This document shows positions 9,540-21,210 of a stretch of DNA of 64,000 bases, in pieces. Each line of letters opens with the position of its first letter. Positions within the stretch are counted from its first letter, which is position 1. Source of the stretch: Molanna angustata (taxonomy: Eukaryota; Arthropoda; Insecta; Trichoptera; Molannidae); the NCBI GenBank assembly GCA_963576475.1, contig OY754987.1, positions 10,255,256-10,319,255 of the forward strand, read 5' to 3'. The notes beneath the pieces were generated by a model. That model had not been told where the DNA came from, searched no databases, and saw nothing but the letters and a program-made list of their open reading frames with translations. The translations under genes and the position numbers were made by a program.

Positions 9540-10720
9540 ATAATAGAAATTTAACAATAAGTTATTAGTGTGAGTATATTTATCAATATAAATGAATCAT
9601 ATTTCTAAAAAAACATTTAAATTGTACTTAAGCACATAATATTATTATGTATAATGTTTCAATGTATATAGGCATGCTATAAGCATTCAACTCTCAAATG
9701 TTGTTGATGTTCCGTTATTTTTTTTTTAAATGGGCAACTACAATAATATTGTTTTAAACAAATATAATAAGAATAGCAACATAAGTAATTGTTACTTAAT
9801 CAGCCCACCTTTGATTTCATGTTGCATGTACTCACTGCTGATAACAAAACAAATTATTATTCCTGTATAGCGTGGCTCCTGGACATACATAATATGTCCA
9901 CGGAACTGAGTTTTTCCAAATTATTATATGTGGTAAGGCATTGGTACAATGGGGAATTCTGAGCGGTATTAGTGTTTTTTTTTAGTCCAAAAAGAACGTT
10001 AAGGTGTGTCTTGTTTGTCTATTTGGTATGTTGAAGTTAATCATTTTCATAAGGTCTGTACAGTCAATTTTGAAGTTTTTTATGTCATAAAGGTACATTA
10101 AGTCTGAGGTCCTTCGTCTTGTCTGTAAAGTCTGCAATTCATGTTTGTCGTTATTACCAAATTTGTACTTCATGTTTTTCAAAAATATTCATTCTATACT
10201 GTTAATATAAGTATTATATTGTGGATTCCAAATGACTGACGCTTGTTCCAATTGACTTCTAACAATTGTGTTATACAGTAAGCTAAATGTTTTCATTTGT
10301 GTGAATGGTTTACATACTCTCATCAGGAATCCCAACATTTTATAAGCTTTCAGTATAATGGTGTTTGTCAAATAAAAGTTTACTGTCCAGTTGTATGCCT
10401 AAGTCTCTATACAGTCTGATTTCTTATCAATCATCTCTCTATTGATTTTGTATGTGTATTGTATTGTACTCTTTTTCCTAGAGAATGTAATGGAGTGACA
10501 TTTTTCTACATTTAGTAACAGCTTATTAGAGTCAAAATAAGAAGTTAGTCTATCCAGGTAAAGTTGTAAGTCCTTAGTCAGTAATGTCTAACAGTTTTAC
10601 AGATTTTCATATCATTCAGTTTTATAGATTATTATCTTATGTACTTTAAACAAACTTGGATGGTTTTGAATATGTACTGGTTGTATTAATTTGAATAATG
10701 TCATAGGCAAAAATGTAAAT
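9540..10720 (-). pseudogene. CR1/jockey-like LINE remnant, RT C-terminus
   Basis: Minus-strand pieces: HSITFSRKKS with INREMIDKK and LDSKLL-like sequence (about 10500-10375), then KAYKMLGFLMRVCKPF and LYNTIVRSQLEQASVIWNP (10371-10189), then after a shift NNDKHELQTLQTRRRTSDL (10182-9982). SQLEQASVIWNP matches the LEYASVVWSP-type motif of CR1/jockey reverse transcriptases. The frame is broken between pieces. The 3' non-coding part runs to about 9540 and is shared with 11950-12650 and 25600-26190. Confidence 0.8.
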
Positions 10721-10754
10721 ACTTATTTGTCAAAATATTATAAAAACAATATTG

Positions 10755-11545
10755 AACACACATACATACCATCACGCCATGTCCCTCACGGGGTAGGCAG
10801 AGAGAACCGAACGCCACATTTTTCTATCTTGACACACATTCATCGCCTCATCAACCTTCATACATCGTCTTATACATGTTCGTCTGTTGTTCAAGCTTCT
10901 TACATTTCCATATTTCAAAATAACGTTTACATGGTCGTGTCATCCTTTTCTTGGGCGCCCGCGACCTCTTATTCCGTTCCTGTCAGTTTTGTATATTTTC
11001 TTCGTCAGACGTTCTTCGTTCATTCTTCCCAAGTGGCAAAACCATCTCAATGTGTTAACTTTCATTCTGTTAATTACATCTTTCTTCATCTTACATTCTT
11101 TCCTTGTATCTTCATTCCGAACTCTGTCATACATCGTTCTGTTACAAATTCTTCTAAGCGATCTCAATTCAACTGCATTTATTCTGCTTTCATGCGACTT
11201 CTGCCATGTCCAGGTCTTACTTGCATACGTCAAGGTTGGCACTACGATTGCGTTATGAATGGCAACTTTAGCGTCTCTTGATATGTTGCGATCATTCATA
11301 ACTGGTCTAAGCGCTCCATTCACTCTGTTTTCTGCCATAACTCTTCTTTCAATATCCTTATCAGGCCGTCCATTCCGTTGGAACATACTACCCTGATAGA
11401 CATACTCGTCGACTTGTTCAAGCCATTCATTCTCTACTTTTGTTTGACAAACTGTGACATACTCGTCGACTTGTTCAAGCCATTCATTCTCTACTTTTAT
11501 TTGACACACTGTTCTGCTTTCACTCTTTTCTCTATTGAACATATG
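10755..11545 (-). pseudogene. RTE-like LINE remnant with 57-bp internal duplication
   Basis: The minus-strand frame 11542-10940 (200 aa) contains YQGSMFQRNGRPDKDIERRV, VPTLTYASKTWTW, LRSLRRICNRTMYDRVRNED, NTLRWFCHLGRMNEERLTKK and GIRGRGRPRKG. This is the region after the catalytic YADD motif to the end of an RTE-like RT. The stretch encoding VENEWLEQVDEYV occurs twice in tandem with a 57-bp period (11404 and 11461), which keeps the frame. The 3' end near 10765 reads, in element sense, as a GGGACATGGCGTGATGGTATG-type tail. Related copies: 20632, 31095, 39083, 41885, 49885, 62165. Confidence 0.9.
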
Positions 11546-11949
11546 ATTAAATATAATTTAATCCTGGAACACCCAACATAATGTAGAACACTTGTATTAC
11601 ATACATAATATATACTACGAACTAATATCCATACAAACGTTCACCGTCATATAGACCTGCCCTATAATCTGCACCATATAAATCAACGCTTAAAGATGCC
11701 CTTATACATGCTAGAATATTTTGTAAGTTTATTGAATTTATTATATAAAGGAAAAATTGTAAAAAAATCAAATTTTACTTAAGCTCATAATGTGTAATTT
11801 TTCAATATAAATGTTTTCATAATGTCATTATCAGTCAATACAAAGCTATCATGATTTGATCTACATTGCTATTAGATGATTAATCCAATAGACGCCCAAC
11901 GATTGATTTTAAATGTAATTTAGGGTATATAATATATGGAAAACAATGT
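11546..11949. other. AT-rich, no gene recognised
   Basis: No supported frame and no clear repeat match. Confidence 0.45.
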
Positions 11950-12650
11950 ATAATGTGCACCATATAAATCAACTAAACAATAAGTTATTGGTGTATATTT
12001 ATTGATATAAATTAATCATCTTGCTAAAAAAACATTTCAATATATATATAGACATGCTTCTCAAGATTTTTTCACAATGAAATACATATTCGGTACATGT
12101 AAATAAATAAATTTGAAGTATTTCATAAGTGAACATGTACATACTTATTTGTCAAAATGTTGTTCAAAGCATACATATGAGAGAGTACAAAATGTTTATA
12201 AATCAATTTAAAATCTCTTTAAATACAATATTTTCTGAATACTTACTCATATTTTTTACAACCATTCTTGTTCCATTACAAAGACCATCTCCTCGTAGAA
12301 TTTTATTTAAAAAAAATGGGCAACGTACAATAATATTTTTTTAAACAAATATGTATAATAAATAAGAATAGTAACATAAGTAATTGTTACTTAATCAGCC
12401 CACCTTTAATTTCATTGGTATGTTGAAGTTAATAATTTTCAGAAGGTCTGTAAGTCAAAATTGTGGATTCCAGATGACTGACTCATGCTCCAATTGACTT
12501 CTAATAATTGTGTTATATAGTAAGCTGAATGTCAGGATCAAGTTGTAAGTCCTAACAGTCAGTAATGTCTATAACAGTTTTATTGATTTTCAAATCGTTC
12601 AGTTTTATAGATTATCTTATGTACTTTAAACAAAGTGATTCACAAACTAT
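11950..12650 (-). mobile_element. Internally deleted copy of the 9.5-kb LINE tail
   Basis: Blocks AACAATAAGTTATTGGTG, TAATCAGCCCACCTTTAATT, TGGTATGTTGAAGTTAAT and TCCAGATGACTGACTCATGC match the 9540-10720 element in the same order, but with intervening parts missing. Only 3'-region sequence remains. Confidence 0.75.
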
Positions 12651-13560
12651 GTATGCATTTGTTGGAACAGCTCGCTAGCACAATGTATTATATTGTAGAC
12701 CTCCCCAGATGCAGCTAGAATAAAATTGCATAGTTGTTACCGATTGACGATGGTTTGTTTAAAATATCTCTCATTGGACCGCCAAAAATTGCAACTCGAG
12801 CTTCTTCTATTTTGTTGACACCTTACATTTAAAGGGTGTCTCATACGTACCCCATAGAACACACTAACTAACGTACCCTTACAAATTCATCTGCATAATA
12901 AACATACAGACTATAATTTTTCAAACAGTATGGTCCGGTACCAGGCACGTCTGCAATCTGAACACCGAAGGATGCAAAAGCATTAGCACTATTCTTCCGG
13001 ATATGTTGACAGTACTAACAACTACTCTTCGCCTAGCATTTCGCAATGTTCGCCTACGATCTCGCTGTTCTGTCATATCTCGCTGTTCTGTCATATCTCA
13101 CTCATCCATCTCTTGATTTGTCGTGTTTTGGTAGCAGGCATCCACGGAGCATCCACTAAATACCTGCAACAAACAAAATAACACCAAATAATTAGATATG
13201 ACGATGCGTCACGTCAAACGTCAAATGTCAATCCGTGAATCCGTCCATTGTCCATATCCTGTTAGTACAGAATGCTGCCAGTATTCAATTACGTATTCCG
13301 CAGATTTATTAATAACGATAAATATTATTGGTGTTTAAAATTCTTTTTTGAACAATAATATTATCAATTGATGTTGCAAATACATTTTAAACGATATTTT
13401 TGTACTTTTTCGTTTCAAATATTTTTTTATGTTGAAGAAATATTTTGAATGCGTAAAATAAAATTGGGTAAAATTATTTAACTGCCAATACGCGCACATT
13501 CTAAACCGGAACAGACACGGCATACATGGGGAGTGGGAGACGTATTCAATATAATAGATA
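12651..13560 (-). other. Higher-GC stretch, possible decayed coding remnant
   Basis: On the minus strand short stretches read like protein (EARVAIFGGPMRDIL near 12810, YLVDAPWMPATKTRQIKRWM near 13150 just after a TTGTTGCAG that resembles a splice acceptor), but stops and frame changes separate them. A 22-bp block TCTCGCTGTTCTGTCATA is duplicated near 13065-13100. I do not recognise a family. It may be a decayed DNA-transposon gene. Confidence 0.3.
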
Positions 13561-13841
13561 TTATCACCATCCGCTCAGCATACTAAAAATATTTTCCTCT
13601 TATTAATCTTTTGTTAGAGAAAACAATCTAGCTTCATCCACTACCACTTAAAGCTAACATGACATGATACACAATTCTGTTTCATATAAAACATTTGCTG
13701 TCATTGCAACAAACTTGAAAATTGACACGATACCACAGCATTTCTTGAAAATATCGAAAAAAGCCGACCTCCGTGGTACAGTTATAATAATAACTAGTTG
13801 CACGTAACACATGAGATCCAACTGTCGATGGCGATAATAGG

Positions 13842-14020
13842 CCCTATTCAGATTCGACTAGAAATTTTAAACGGAATTTTAGTATATGAGAAATGTCAAA
13901 AAGTTGACTGAATTTATACGGGACTCATAACGTCACACCGCGCGGATAAAATCCTTTTATCCACGGTTGCCCGATAATTTAGACGTCTTCGTACTCTGAA
14001 ACGAATCAGAATTGGACATT
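13842..14020. mobile_element. Small MITE nested in W copy 1
   Basis: This segment is absent from the other two W copies, which continue directly from GGCGATA to GTATGTATA. Its ends form an imperfect inverted repeat: CCCTATTCAGATTCGACTAG on the left and, reversed, GTCCAATTCTGATTCGTTTC on the right. About 180 bp, non-coding. I cannot assign a superfamily. Confidence 0.6.
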
Positions 14021-14600
14021 GTATGTATAATTGAAGAATACGTTCAAAACATAAACTTAAAGATATTTTGTTTTCTATATAAAACATGTAGGTATGTATG
14101 TCAGGATAGGATAGTATGGAGGTAAGACTTTTTTTCTTACCCAGAATATGATAACAGGATGATGGTATATATGTATGTTTGGAGATTAAGTATCAAACTA
14201 TTGAGTCCCCGTAGATATTGTGTAGTGTATGTATACTGCCTTACAAATTGTATGAAACGATGTCGTCACTAAATTCAATTTTAATAAAAATTGATAAAAA
14301 AAAGTTTGAGTTGTACTACTACAATGTTAATATTTTTATAGCAAATTAAATTATCTAGTTGGGATGTTTCGGCTTTATTCGATATTTTTAAAAATTTTGG
14401 AAATATAGGCAGTTAAACACATAAATTTATCATAAAAAAAAGTTTAGGAAATTCTGGAATTTTTTTCGATTCATACCGATATCCAGGGTTCTAGCTTATA
14501 TGGTTTTTGAGATATATGGAAAAATAAAGTAAAAATTCAAAAGTTGATAACCCTTGACTGACACGAAAATGTTCCTTCATACACGCGTCTTGGCTTTAAA

Positions 14601-14647
14601 CTGCCGATTCGTTCAAGAAAATTACATTTTCTTGAACGAATCGACAG
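14601..14647. repeat. Right-end hairpin of W copy 1
   Basis: CGATTCGTTCAAGAAAAT (14605-14622) and its exact reverse complement (14626-14643) are separated by three bases. CTG and CAG extend the stem after one mismatch. Equivalent but more diverged stems occur at the W ends near 38940-38985 and 55950-55995. Confidence 0.95.
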
Positions 14648-14649
14648 TT

Positions 14650-14850
14650 GGGCAATTAGTTGGTAAGCCGTTCGGCTTCTGTGCGGGCGTCCTGGGTTTA
14701 ATCCACAGCAGAGGATATATTATTTATTTAAATTCATTTCTCACGCAAATTTTCCTTCTCTGGGCTGGAAACACTGGTTAGTTGGAGGAAATTGCCATAA
14801 GTTAATAAACTCGCTATTTACGCAGGGTGCAAAGAAGTGTTTATTATTTT
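14650..14850 (+). mobile_element. SINE-C, diverged
   Basis: A tRNA-like head (TTGGTAAGCCGTTCGGC as box-A region, GGGTTTAATCC as box-B region) is followed by a body shared with the copy at 46225: AAACACTG, GGAGGAAATTGCC, AAACTCGCT and GCAGGGT. Too decayed to be a tRNA gene. Confidence 0.55.
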
Positions 14851-14944
14851 GTATTTTATTTAATACTTATTACCTACTTTATTATTAAAATTATTGTAGA
14901 TTTCTCCGACCAACATGATAAAGTGATTTATATCCAGCAGAAAA

Positions 14945-14990
14945 TTATTTGACATATTATGTAGTACCAGTCAGTTGCTCGAGAAGTTTT
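14945..14990 (+). mobile_element. SINE-B 3' end fragment
   Basis: GACATATTATGTAGTACCAG followed by CAGTTGCTCGAGAAG matches the SINE-B tail (TGACATAGTACCTGTTAGTT then GCCCGAGAAG). Confidence 0.55.
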
Positions 14991-15054
14991 GAAAAATAAA
15001 ATTTAACTATCAGAAAACAACTTGAGCCTTTAAAAGTTGAAATTTTCAACATTT

Positions 15055-15560
15055 TAATGAAATGAGTTTGTTAAATTATTGTTGTTTTTTTTTTAAATTT
15101 GTCTAAATTATATATTTTTTTTACATAATTCTAGTTAAATTATTGTCGATTTATATACTTCATTAAGAAAACTTGATGATTCATCAATGCCATTTTATGA
15201 AAATGATGTGCCTTATTAGCAATTTGAAAATCAAATTTAATTGTTTTTTAGCGTGGGGTCACATTATATTTGACAAATAAAAATTTGACTAACATTCACC
15301 AGATATCTTTCAAAATCTAATGGGGTCTAAGTGAGTATTAGATATACAAATCTGTAAGATTTTAAAATAATTGAATGAGTACTTTAGTCTATAATCGATA
15401 AAGTGGAATAAACACGCCGTAAATAGTACACAGAACACACAAATACATTGCGATGAAACTTTCAGAAGACAATCTCAGCATGATACTAGTTCTAACTACT
15501 TGTACACAATTCCCACTATATCCCCTTAGAGCAATGAGGAGTAAAAATTATTGGAAAAGG
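15055..15560 (+). mobile_element. Family Z element, left end missing
   Basis: Carries CAATGCCATTTTATGAAAAT, AATGGGGTCTAAGTGAGTAT, ACACGCCGTAAATAGTACAC, the CAATCTCAGCATGATACTAG block and a right end ATATCCCCTTAGAGCAATG then AGGAGTA. The left-terminal GAGTGGGTTGTGG block is absent. Confidence 0.75.
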
Positions 15561-15664
15561 ACAAGGAGAAGAAATCAGGATCAGGTGTTAAGGATTATCA
15601 TTCCTTCTTTATTTTTTTACTAAATTACTGACATCTTTATTTGTAGTTATGTAGGTATCTGATT

Positions 15665-15850
15665 CACTTTTCTTCTTCCTGGTCTCTTCCCAACTTATTG
15701 TCGATGAAGACTGTTGGGGTCAGCTCTCCTCGTCCTCAAGCTGTACATTCTTCGGTTCTGGGCCGCCTCCAATGTCAATTCTTGTTTCATCAATTGTGAA
15801 CTCCTTTGCGCCATCCATGTATTTTTTGGTCTTCCCCTATTTTTTGGTAT
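15665..15850 (-). pseudogene. LINE RT extreme C-terminus
   Basis: The minus-strand frame gives NRGRPKNTWMAQRSSQLM, LTLEAAQNRRMYSLRTRRA and then a stop and GKRPGRRR. This ending is shared with the plus-strand piece at 40840-41000, so both belong to one LINE family. Confidence 0.7.
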
Positions 15851-16400
15851 CTGATTCACTAAGGAAAATATTTTTTTATTAAAAAACATAACGAAATATT
15901 GAATAATTTTAACTTCCTTAAAAACCATTTTTGTACATAATTATTGTCCCATAAACATTTGTACCAAAATTTTATACGTTTTAGTCGTTAATATTATTAA
16001 AAAAACGTAGGCGTTAAAAAAACATCATAGAGAAATAATTTATTTTTTATTTAATAGATGTTTTAAGTTATAATGACATTAAACATTCTCATTTGATCGC
16101 TAACGGCTAATAGGAATACAAAAAAATAATCAAAAAATGTCGAAAATATCCATTTTCGTTTTTGTCGACAAAATTGTTTATTAAACATATTATCTAATGG
16201 ATATTTAAATATTTTAAACATGCTGTGTTCATTACAGAATCTGTCATTGTTGAACATTATAAATTAAAAAAGTATTTTACAAATTATTTTGAATATTATA
16301 GAAATAAAACTATAATTTGATATTGGACGGATTTGTGAGGACGTTGAATTTTGTTATTCCAATGGTTCCTAACAATAATTTAAAATATTTATAATAATGA
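15851..16400. other. AT-rich, no gene recognised
   Basis: Open frames here have no recognisable protein character. Confidence 0.5.
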
Positions 16401-16419
16401 AATATTAAGTCTGAGAGAA

Positions 16420-16740
16420 ACTATATGGAAGAACAAACACATGAGCACCAAGGGCAAAACATGCGTAAGACCGATCCTAACATACGCCATTGAATCCAGA
16501 GCTGATAATACGGTCCGTACCAAACAAATCCTGCGCACCAACGGAATTAAAATACTGCGATGCATAGCTGACAAAAGCCTTCGTGATAGAGTCAGAAATA
16601 CCGAGATCCGAAGAATCTGCGAAGCTGAGGACATCATCGTAAGACGGGGGTGCCAAAGGAGAAGGTACTGGAACGAAAACGTCAGCCGCATGTCCGAAGA
16701 TAAGATCGTTGGCAGTCCACATCACAGGAGACTGAAAATG
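16420..16740 (+). pseudogene. LINE RT C-terminal fragment
   Basis: The frame starting at 16441 contains RPILTYAIESRADNTVRTKQ, LRCIADKSLRDRVRNTEIRR and QRRRYWNENVSRM, parallel to the 7358-7737 copy (TYGIEARADTVRSKQ, LRAIAGKTLRDRVRN, RRRDWYGHVQRM). It is 5'-truncated. The last ~20 residues after KIV lose similarity. Confidence 0.85.
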
Positions 16741-17710
16741 CAACATAAAACAGGCCTTGGGCTTATGAAAAAACAACAAGACGAAATAAAGCCATGCCTC
16801 ATATAATTTTTAACCTACTAAATAATTCGTTAAATTTTAACGAAAACCTAACGTTAAATTAGCCAACACTATAGGAACGTAGTTTTATATTCGTATAATT
16901 AATAATTATAATTTGACATTTTCTTTAATTCATATTTTAATTCGTAGTATTATTTTGTTTTATTTTAATAGATATCTAATTATTCAAATTTCGAAAATCA
17001 TAGAAAGGCCAATTTAAATATTTTTTAGCAACTATGTAATATCAGTTTTAATTATTTATCTCTTTTTGGGGGGTAATATAAATAAAATATTTTTGTGTAT
17101 GCTCTATAAGTATTGTAAATTGATTTATTGTTATATTTTATTTCAAATTTCAAATAAATAAAAATAAATATGGGTTATCAAGAGAGTTTTGATTACACTT
17201 TTTGACGGGACTTCATAATATAATCCATGATATATTTTCTGCCTACCCGATGAACACGTGAAACGGCGTGATTTCAATAATTTCGATATAACATCAAGGT
17301 GTAGTTAGGTGTTCAAGTTTGAGAAGATGTGATTGTTAGGCTTCAGTCCGAATTGAGACATCAAACTCTAAATGAAATAAGTTAAGCTTAATAGTTTAAT
17401 AAGCGGACCGGACCGCCTTGGCTGTTTCCTCTATACTTTGCTATTCTATTCTCACGCCCAAATCTCTCTCACTCACTCTTATCGTGAGGCAATTATTATC
17501 TTACTACTACCTACGTATCACCGTTTACACCAGCTCACACGTCAGCCATTTCTTTGTCAGAGAAAATATTATTTTATTATAAATTTTACACAGACCGGGC
17601 GCGTACTACTACAGGACAGAATTCATTCATTGTGCGGGCTTGCAATAGTTACCTACAACAATAAATTTGCAGGCCTGGACATGTTTGATTGTACCCAATC
17701 GGTATACAGA
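16741..17710. other. No gene recognised
   Basis: AT-rich; no supported frame or family match. The frames near 17438-17728 are short and without protein character. Confidence 0.45.
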
Positions 17711-17714
17711 AATC

Positions 17715-18290
17715 ATCATCATCAATAGCTCCACAGCCCATTGCGGGACTTGGCCTCCTCCAGCATTCCTCGCCATTTCCCTCTATCCTGACATGCTCCC
17801 CTCCAGTTCCTTACACCAACAGCCTCCACATCCCGCTGCACGCCATCCAGCCATCGGAGCTTGGGTCTACCAACGTTTCGTCTACCTTGTGGCTTTGTGT
17901 GCAGGACACTTTTTGGCACTCTTTCATCGCTCATTCTTTCCACGGGTCTTGCCCATCGCAGCCTCCCTATTTTTATCACCTTTATAATGTTGGGCTCATT
18001 ATAAATATTGTAGATCTCATTGTTGCGTCGTATTCTCCAAGCTCCGTTTACCTGCACAGGTCCGAATATCCTTCTGAGTATTTATCTCTCGAACACTAGT
18101 AGAGACAATTCATCTTTTTTACTCAATATCCAGCATTCATAACCATGGGTATGGGGCGTAGCAACGTTTTGTAGATTGTGACTTTGGTTTTTCTAGACAT
18201 CATTCGAGATGCCAGATGTCTTCTCAGACCAAAGAAGCATCTGTGTGCAGTACGAATATATATCCTTCGCTTAATTTCAGTGGACATACA
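17715..18290 (-). pseudogene. LINE RT C-terminus with (GAT)n tail
   Basis: The minus-strand frame 18057-17722 reads RLRWARPVERMSDERVPKSV, GRRNVGRPKLRWLDGVQRDV, NWRGACQDRGKWRGMLEEAK: a textbook end of an RTE-like RT. Upstream, to about 18290, weaker matches (RTAHRCFFGLRRHLASR, LRPIPMVMNAGYW) continue with stops. The element's 3' end is a GATGATGAT run near 17715. Plus-strand frames overlapping it are shadows. Confidence 0.88.
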
Positions 18291-18593
18291 GAAATCGGTT
18301 GATCAAAAATATACATATAGGTACAATGATAATTCAATAAATATATTTACCTCATTCCTCCTCACCAATCTTTATCATACACACCCTTCCCACATTTCAT
18401 TATTTTTTAAAAAAAAATTAGTTACTTGTGTTGGTAATTATATTTTTGTATTGTTTTTTTTAATATCTTTCTTTAGTAACATTTTTAGTATTTTGTAAAA
18501 GAAATGAGAATAGTTACTTTTTTGGTATATTTTAGTACCTACTTACATTTTTTTTTAGTTTTTAGTAATATATTTTTTTTAGAACTTGTTACT

Positions 18594-18735
18594 TGAACAT
18601 GTTCGCCAGGAAAGTAGATCCTCATGTCGTTCTCCCAAGAGATGGAATGACAGCTGGCAATTCACGTCACAGGAGTGAAGTTGGCTCAGGACTTTTACAG
18701 GACAACAGGCCTAAACGAGAGAAGGAGGAAGGTAC
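18594..18735 (+). pseudogene. LINE RT extreme C-terminus
   Basis: PKRWNDSWQFTSQE aligns with PPKRWRDSW of the 7.4-kb copy, followed by a GA-rich tail near 18715-18733. Short and frame-broken. Confidence 0.65.
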
Positions 18736-19048
18736 ATTTTATGTTCCTATTATTATTGTATCAAAATGTTAAGTAGCACTTTCGAAATTATATTTTTAAT
18801 TGAAATTTTTTTATGGATTTCACTGTAGTTACCGACTTTTTTTCTGAAAATTAATGTCTTTTAAATTTAAAAATGTAAAATATGCAGAACCAGGATTAAG
18901 ACTATGCACCTATGCAAGACCAAGATCAAAATCAAGAACAGAAGACTCAGTTTTAAGCAGCAAAAACTGTTTCTTCGCATTCCTTAAACCGGTCGTCATA
19001 ACTCTCCACTATTTTTTTATATTTATTTCAGAGTACGGTAGAGTTTAC

Positions 19049-19245
19049 ATCATCATCATCAATGGCGCTACAGCCCTGTGTGGGTCCTGGCGTCCTCCAG
19101 AATGCTTCTCCAATCGTCCATTTTCCTTCGCCGCTCTCCTGCAGTTTGTTATTCCGATCGTCTTAATGTCGTCTTCCGTTTCATCCAGCCATCTTAGCTT
19201 GGACTTGCTTCAACTTCTTCTGCGCTCTGGATTGGTATTAAGAAC
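19049..19245 (-). pseudogene. LINE RT extreme C-terminus, (GAT)n tail
   Basis: Minus-strand pieces LRWLDETEDDIKTIGITNC and a 3' end ATGATGATG near 19049 match the 17715-18290 family. Upstream is truncated. Confidence 0.7.
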
Positions 19246-19289
19246 GTTATTTTTTTATTTTTTTAATTGTTAATAAAAATACAATTAAA

Positions 19290-19850
19290 GTGTTTTATTT
19301 TGCCTAACCCCTTAAGGGGATTTTTGGCTGTGATCTTGATACTAAATTTTCTAATAAAACAATAATATCTTCACTAAATTTTCCGCCCTACATAGTCGGG
19401 AACAACCCGTGCCCAACACTTAGATCAACCATCGAGGATTTTTATGTAATATATATTCTTTGGTTTTCTTTTTGAAATCCTCGATGGATCTGCACTGCTT
19501 CAAACTGGCAGGCATGGGGTTCCAGACCTTGGGCAGCAACACATCGTCGGTCCTACGTCCATAGTCATTGGAGAATTTGCTAGCGCGTAAAAGTTTGTTA
19601 GTCACTGATCAAGTTTGTCTGCGGTGTGCTATTAGTAGTCTGTCTTTAGGTCTCAAAAAATGCTCAATCAGAATGCTATACTCCATTCTCCTCTGAAGAG
19701 ACAATGCTTTAGATCGGTCGAAAATGCATTTATTTTTCCTTTTTAACTTTTTAGCAATTTTTTTAGTAATAATAATTTTTAGGAGTCTTCTTTGTATCTT
19801 TGCAATCTTACTTACATAGTGTAGTTTTATATTCAGAGTTAAAAACACAC
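19290..19850 (-). pseudogene. Non-LTR RT C-terminal region
   Basis: Two minus-strand frames, 19848-19609 (KIAKIQRRLLKII, RSKALSLQRRMEYSILIEHF, IAHRRQT) and 19605-19420 (SKFSNDYGRRTDDVLLPKVW, NPMPASLKQCRSIEDFKKKT), are separated by one stop and read as one protein. Arg-Arg-Thr, LLPKVWN-P and the SIEDFKKK-K end are typical of the C-terminus of CR1/jockey-like reverse transcriptases. The truncation point is near 19850. Confidence 0.78.
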
Positions 19851-19857
19851 ATTAAAA

Positions 19858-19992
19858 ATGGATGTTGGGTCGTCTCGTTTTGTCGCTTTTCTCGAGTTTA
19901 TTAACAATTTGGATTCGGATAACGTGGCCGCGTGGGCACGTATGAACATATGCCGCCAGCCATTACAACAAAAATCAAAGCCGGCCCAATAA
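19858..19992 (+). CDS. Unrecognised small ORF (44 aa), speculative
   Basis: ATG in an AAAA-ATG-G context opens MDVGSSRFVAFLEFINNLDS and ends KSKPAQ-stop. GC content is clearly above the surroundings. No domain, signal peptide or membrane segment is visible. It abuts the truncation point of the minus-strand LINE, so it may be a relic of another element. An overlapping minus frame (20027-19839) is equally undistinguished. Confidence 0.2.
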   Translation: MDVGSSRFVAFLEFINNLDSDNVAAWARMNICRQPLQQKSKPAQ

Positions 19993-20370
19993 CCACCACC
20001 GTCCAAATAATGAACAGCCCGTTTCAATTATAATTACTTACCTGCACTCAATGTCTTATTTAAGAGCGGAACTCAAAGAGAATATATATTATATAAAATA
20101 ATAATATTTACGTTATTTATGTACCTATTACACACGTTGCCTTTTATGTCTTTGGGCGACGGGTTTTAGACAATTTATTGACTCAAATAAAATTACCGAT
20201 TTCAATCAAAAAGCTGATTTCCCATACGGTTTTTTGTCAAGATATTGTCTATTTTATAGTTGTATATAGTGGAGTTATGATTTAGCTTATTATATATATT
20301 AATTTTGTCAACAACACAAGACAAGACAAAAGAATCGCAAAAAATATCACACTTTTTTATTACATTTTAC

Positions 20371-20810
20371 AACGAGTGGTTTGTAGCCAACACTAAACTC
20401 TCCACACCATAGTAAGCGTTCGTTTTTTCTTCTTGAAATGTTGACAATCTCTAAATGCATTTTTATGGAGTTCATTTCTATTAGATTATTATACAAATAT
20501 AAGATTCCCAGAGGAAAAAAGTTTTCACAATACACCATACACGCAAAAACATTGTCACGAAACTCATAGTATGCATTTTCTTCATGATACGTGTTGAGAA
20601 ATTTTAAGTAATATTTCATTACTAGCAAGATGAGCATGTATGAGACAGTGTATCAATGTTGATGAGGCGATGTATGTGTCAAAATAAAAGAATGCGGTGT
20701 TCGGTTCTCACTGCCTACCCCTTGAAGAAGATATAAGATTACTTACATTACTATGAACGTTATGTAATGGAGAGTTAAGCGTTGGTCACAACTCATTCGT
20801 TTAGAAATGC
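20371..20810. mobile_element. Family Z element with both terminal inverted repeats
   Basis: Left CGAGTGGTTTGTAGCCAACA with CTAAACTCTCCA; right, reversed, CGAATGAGTTGTGACCAACG with CTTAACTCTCCA. This is the only Z copy here with the full terminal block at both ends. An RTE-like LINE tail (20632-20728) is nested near the right end. Confidence 0.75.
20632..20728 (+). mobile_element. RTE-like LINE 3' fragment
   Basis: GATGAGGCGATGTATGTGTC and GTGTTCGGTTCTCACTGCCT match the coding end of the 39-kb copy (39470-39560). No tail run is preserved. Confidence 0.7.
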
Positions 20811-21210
20811 CGACACATGGAGTGAATTTTAATCTTTGTGGGTATCTCGAACTTTTTCCTCTTGTTTTATTACCAAATAGGTAATTATTGAATATGATTC
20901 GAGTACCTACATCCGGCGACTGACCAATTGCCTTTGATGTCTTCATTTTGAATGTACAATTTTTAATGCTCGTGTTGATTTATTTATTTGTTTTATTACG
21001 TTGCTTCTCATACATTTAAATGAAATTTTTTATGCTGTATGGGATTTGATTTCATCTTCTGATTTTATGGAATAAGTATTAAAAATATCAAAAAAAAAAA
21101 TGGCAAAAAATATTTATTTTTTGAGATATATCGGTATACCTAATTAGCTGCAATGTGTACCTACAGCACGTAAGACGGAGATGGCCAAATGGGGGTGTTC
21201 GGGTATTTCA

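Larger units (their letters stand above)
13791..14655 (+). mobile_element. Family W element, copy 1
   Basis: Left end ACTAGTTGCACGTAACACAT with GATCCAACTGTCGATGGCG; right end hairpin followed by CGACAGTTGG, the inverse of the left CCAACTGTCG. The body (GTATGTCAGGATAGGATAGT, ACGATGTCGTCACTAAATTC, TTATCTAGTTGGG) matches 21670-22560 and 37652-38990. No coding capacity. The layout resembles non-autonomous Helentron/HINE elements; this is inference. Confidence 0.78.

Noticed and set aside
10691..11281. 196-aa plus-strand frame as a secreted or membrane protein
   Set aside because: It is antisense to the RTE-like RT frame at 10940-11542.
17438..18099. Overlapping plus-strand frames of 96-136 aa as genes
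   Set aside because: From 17715 they lie over the minus-strand LINE tail, whose RT landmarks are clear; the plus frames are shadows. Before that there is no protein character.
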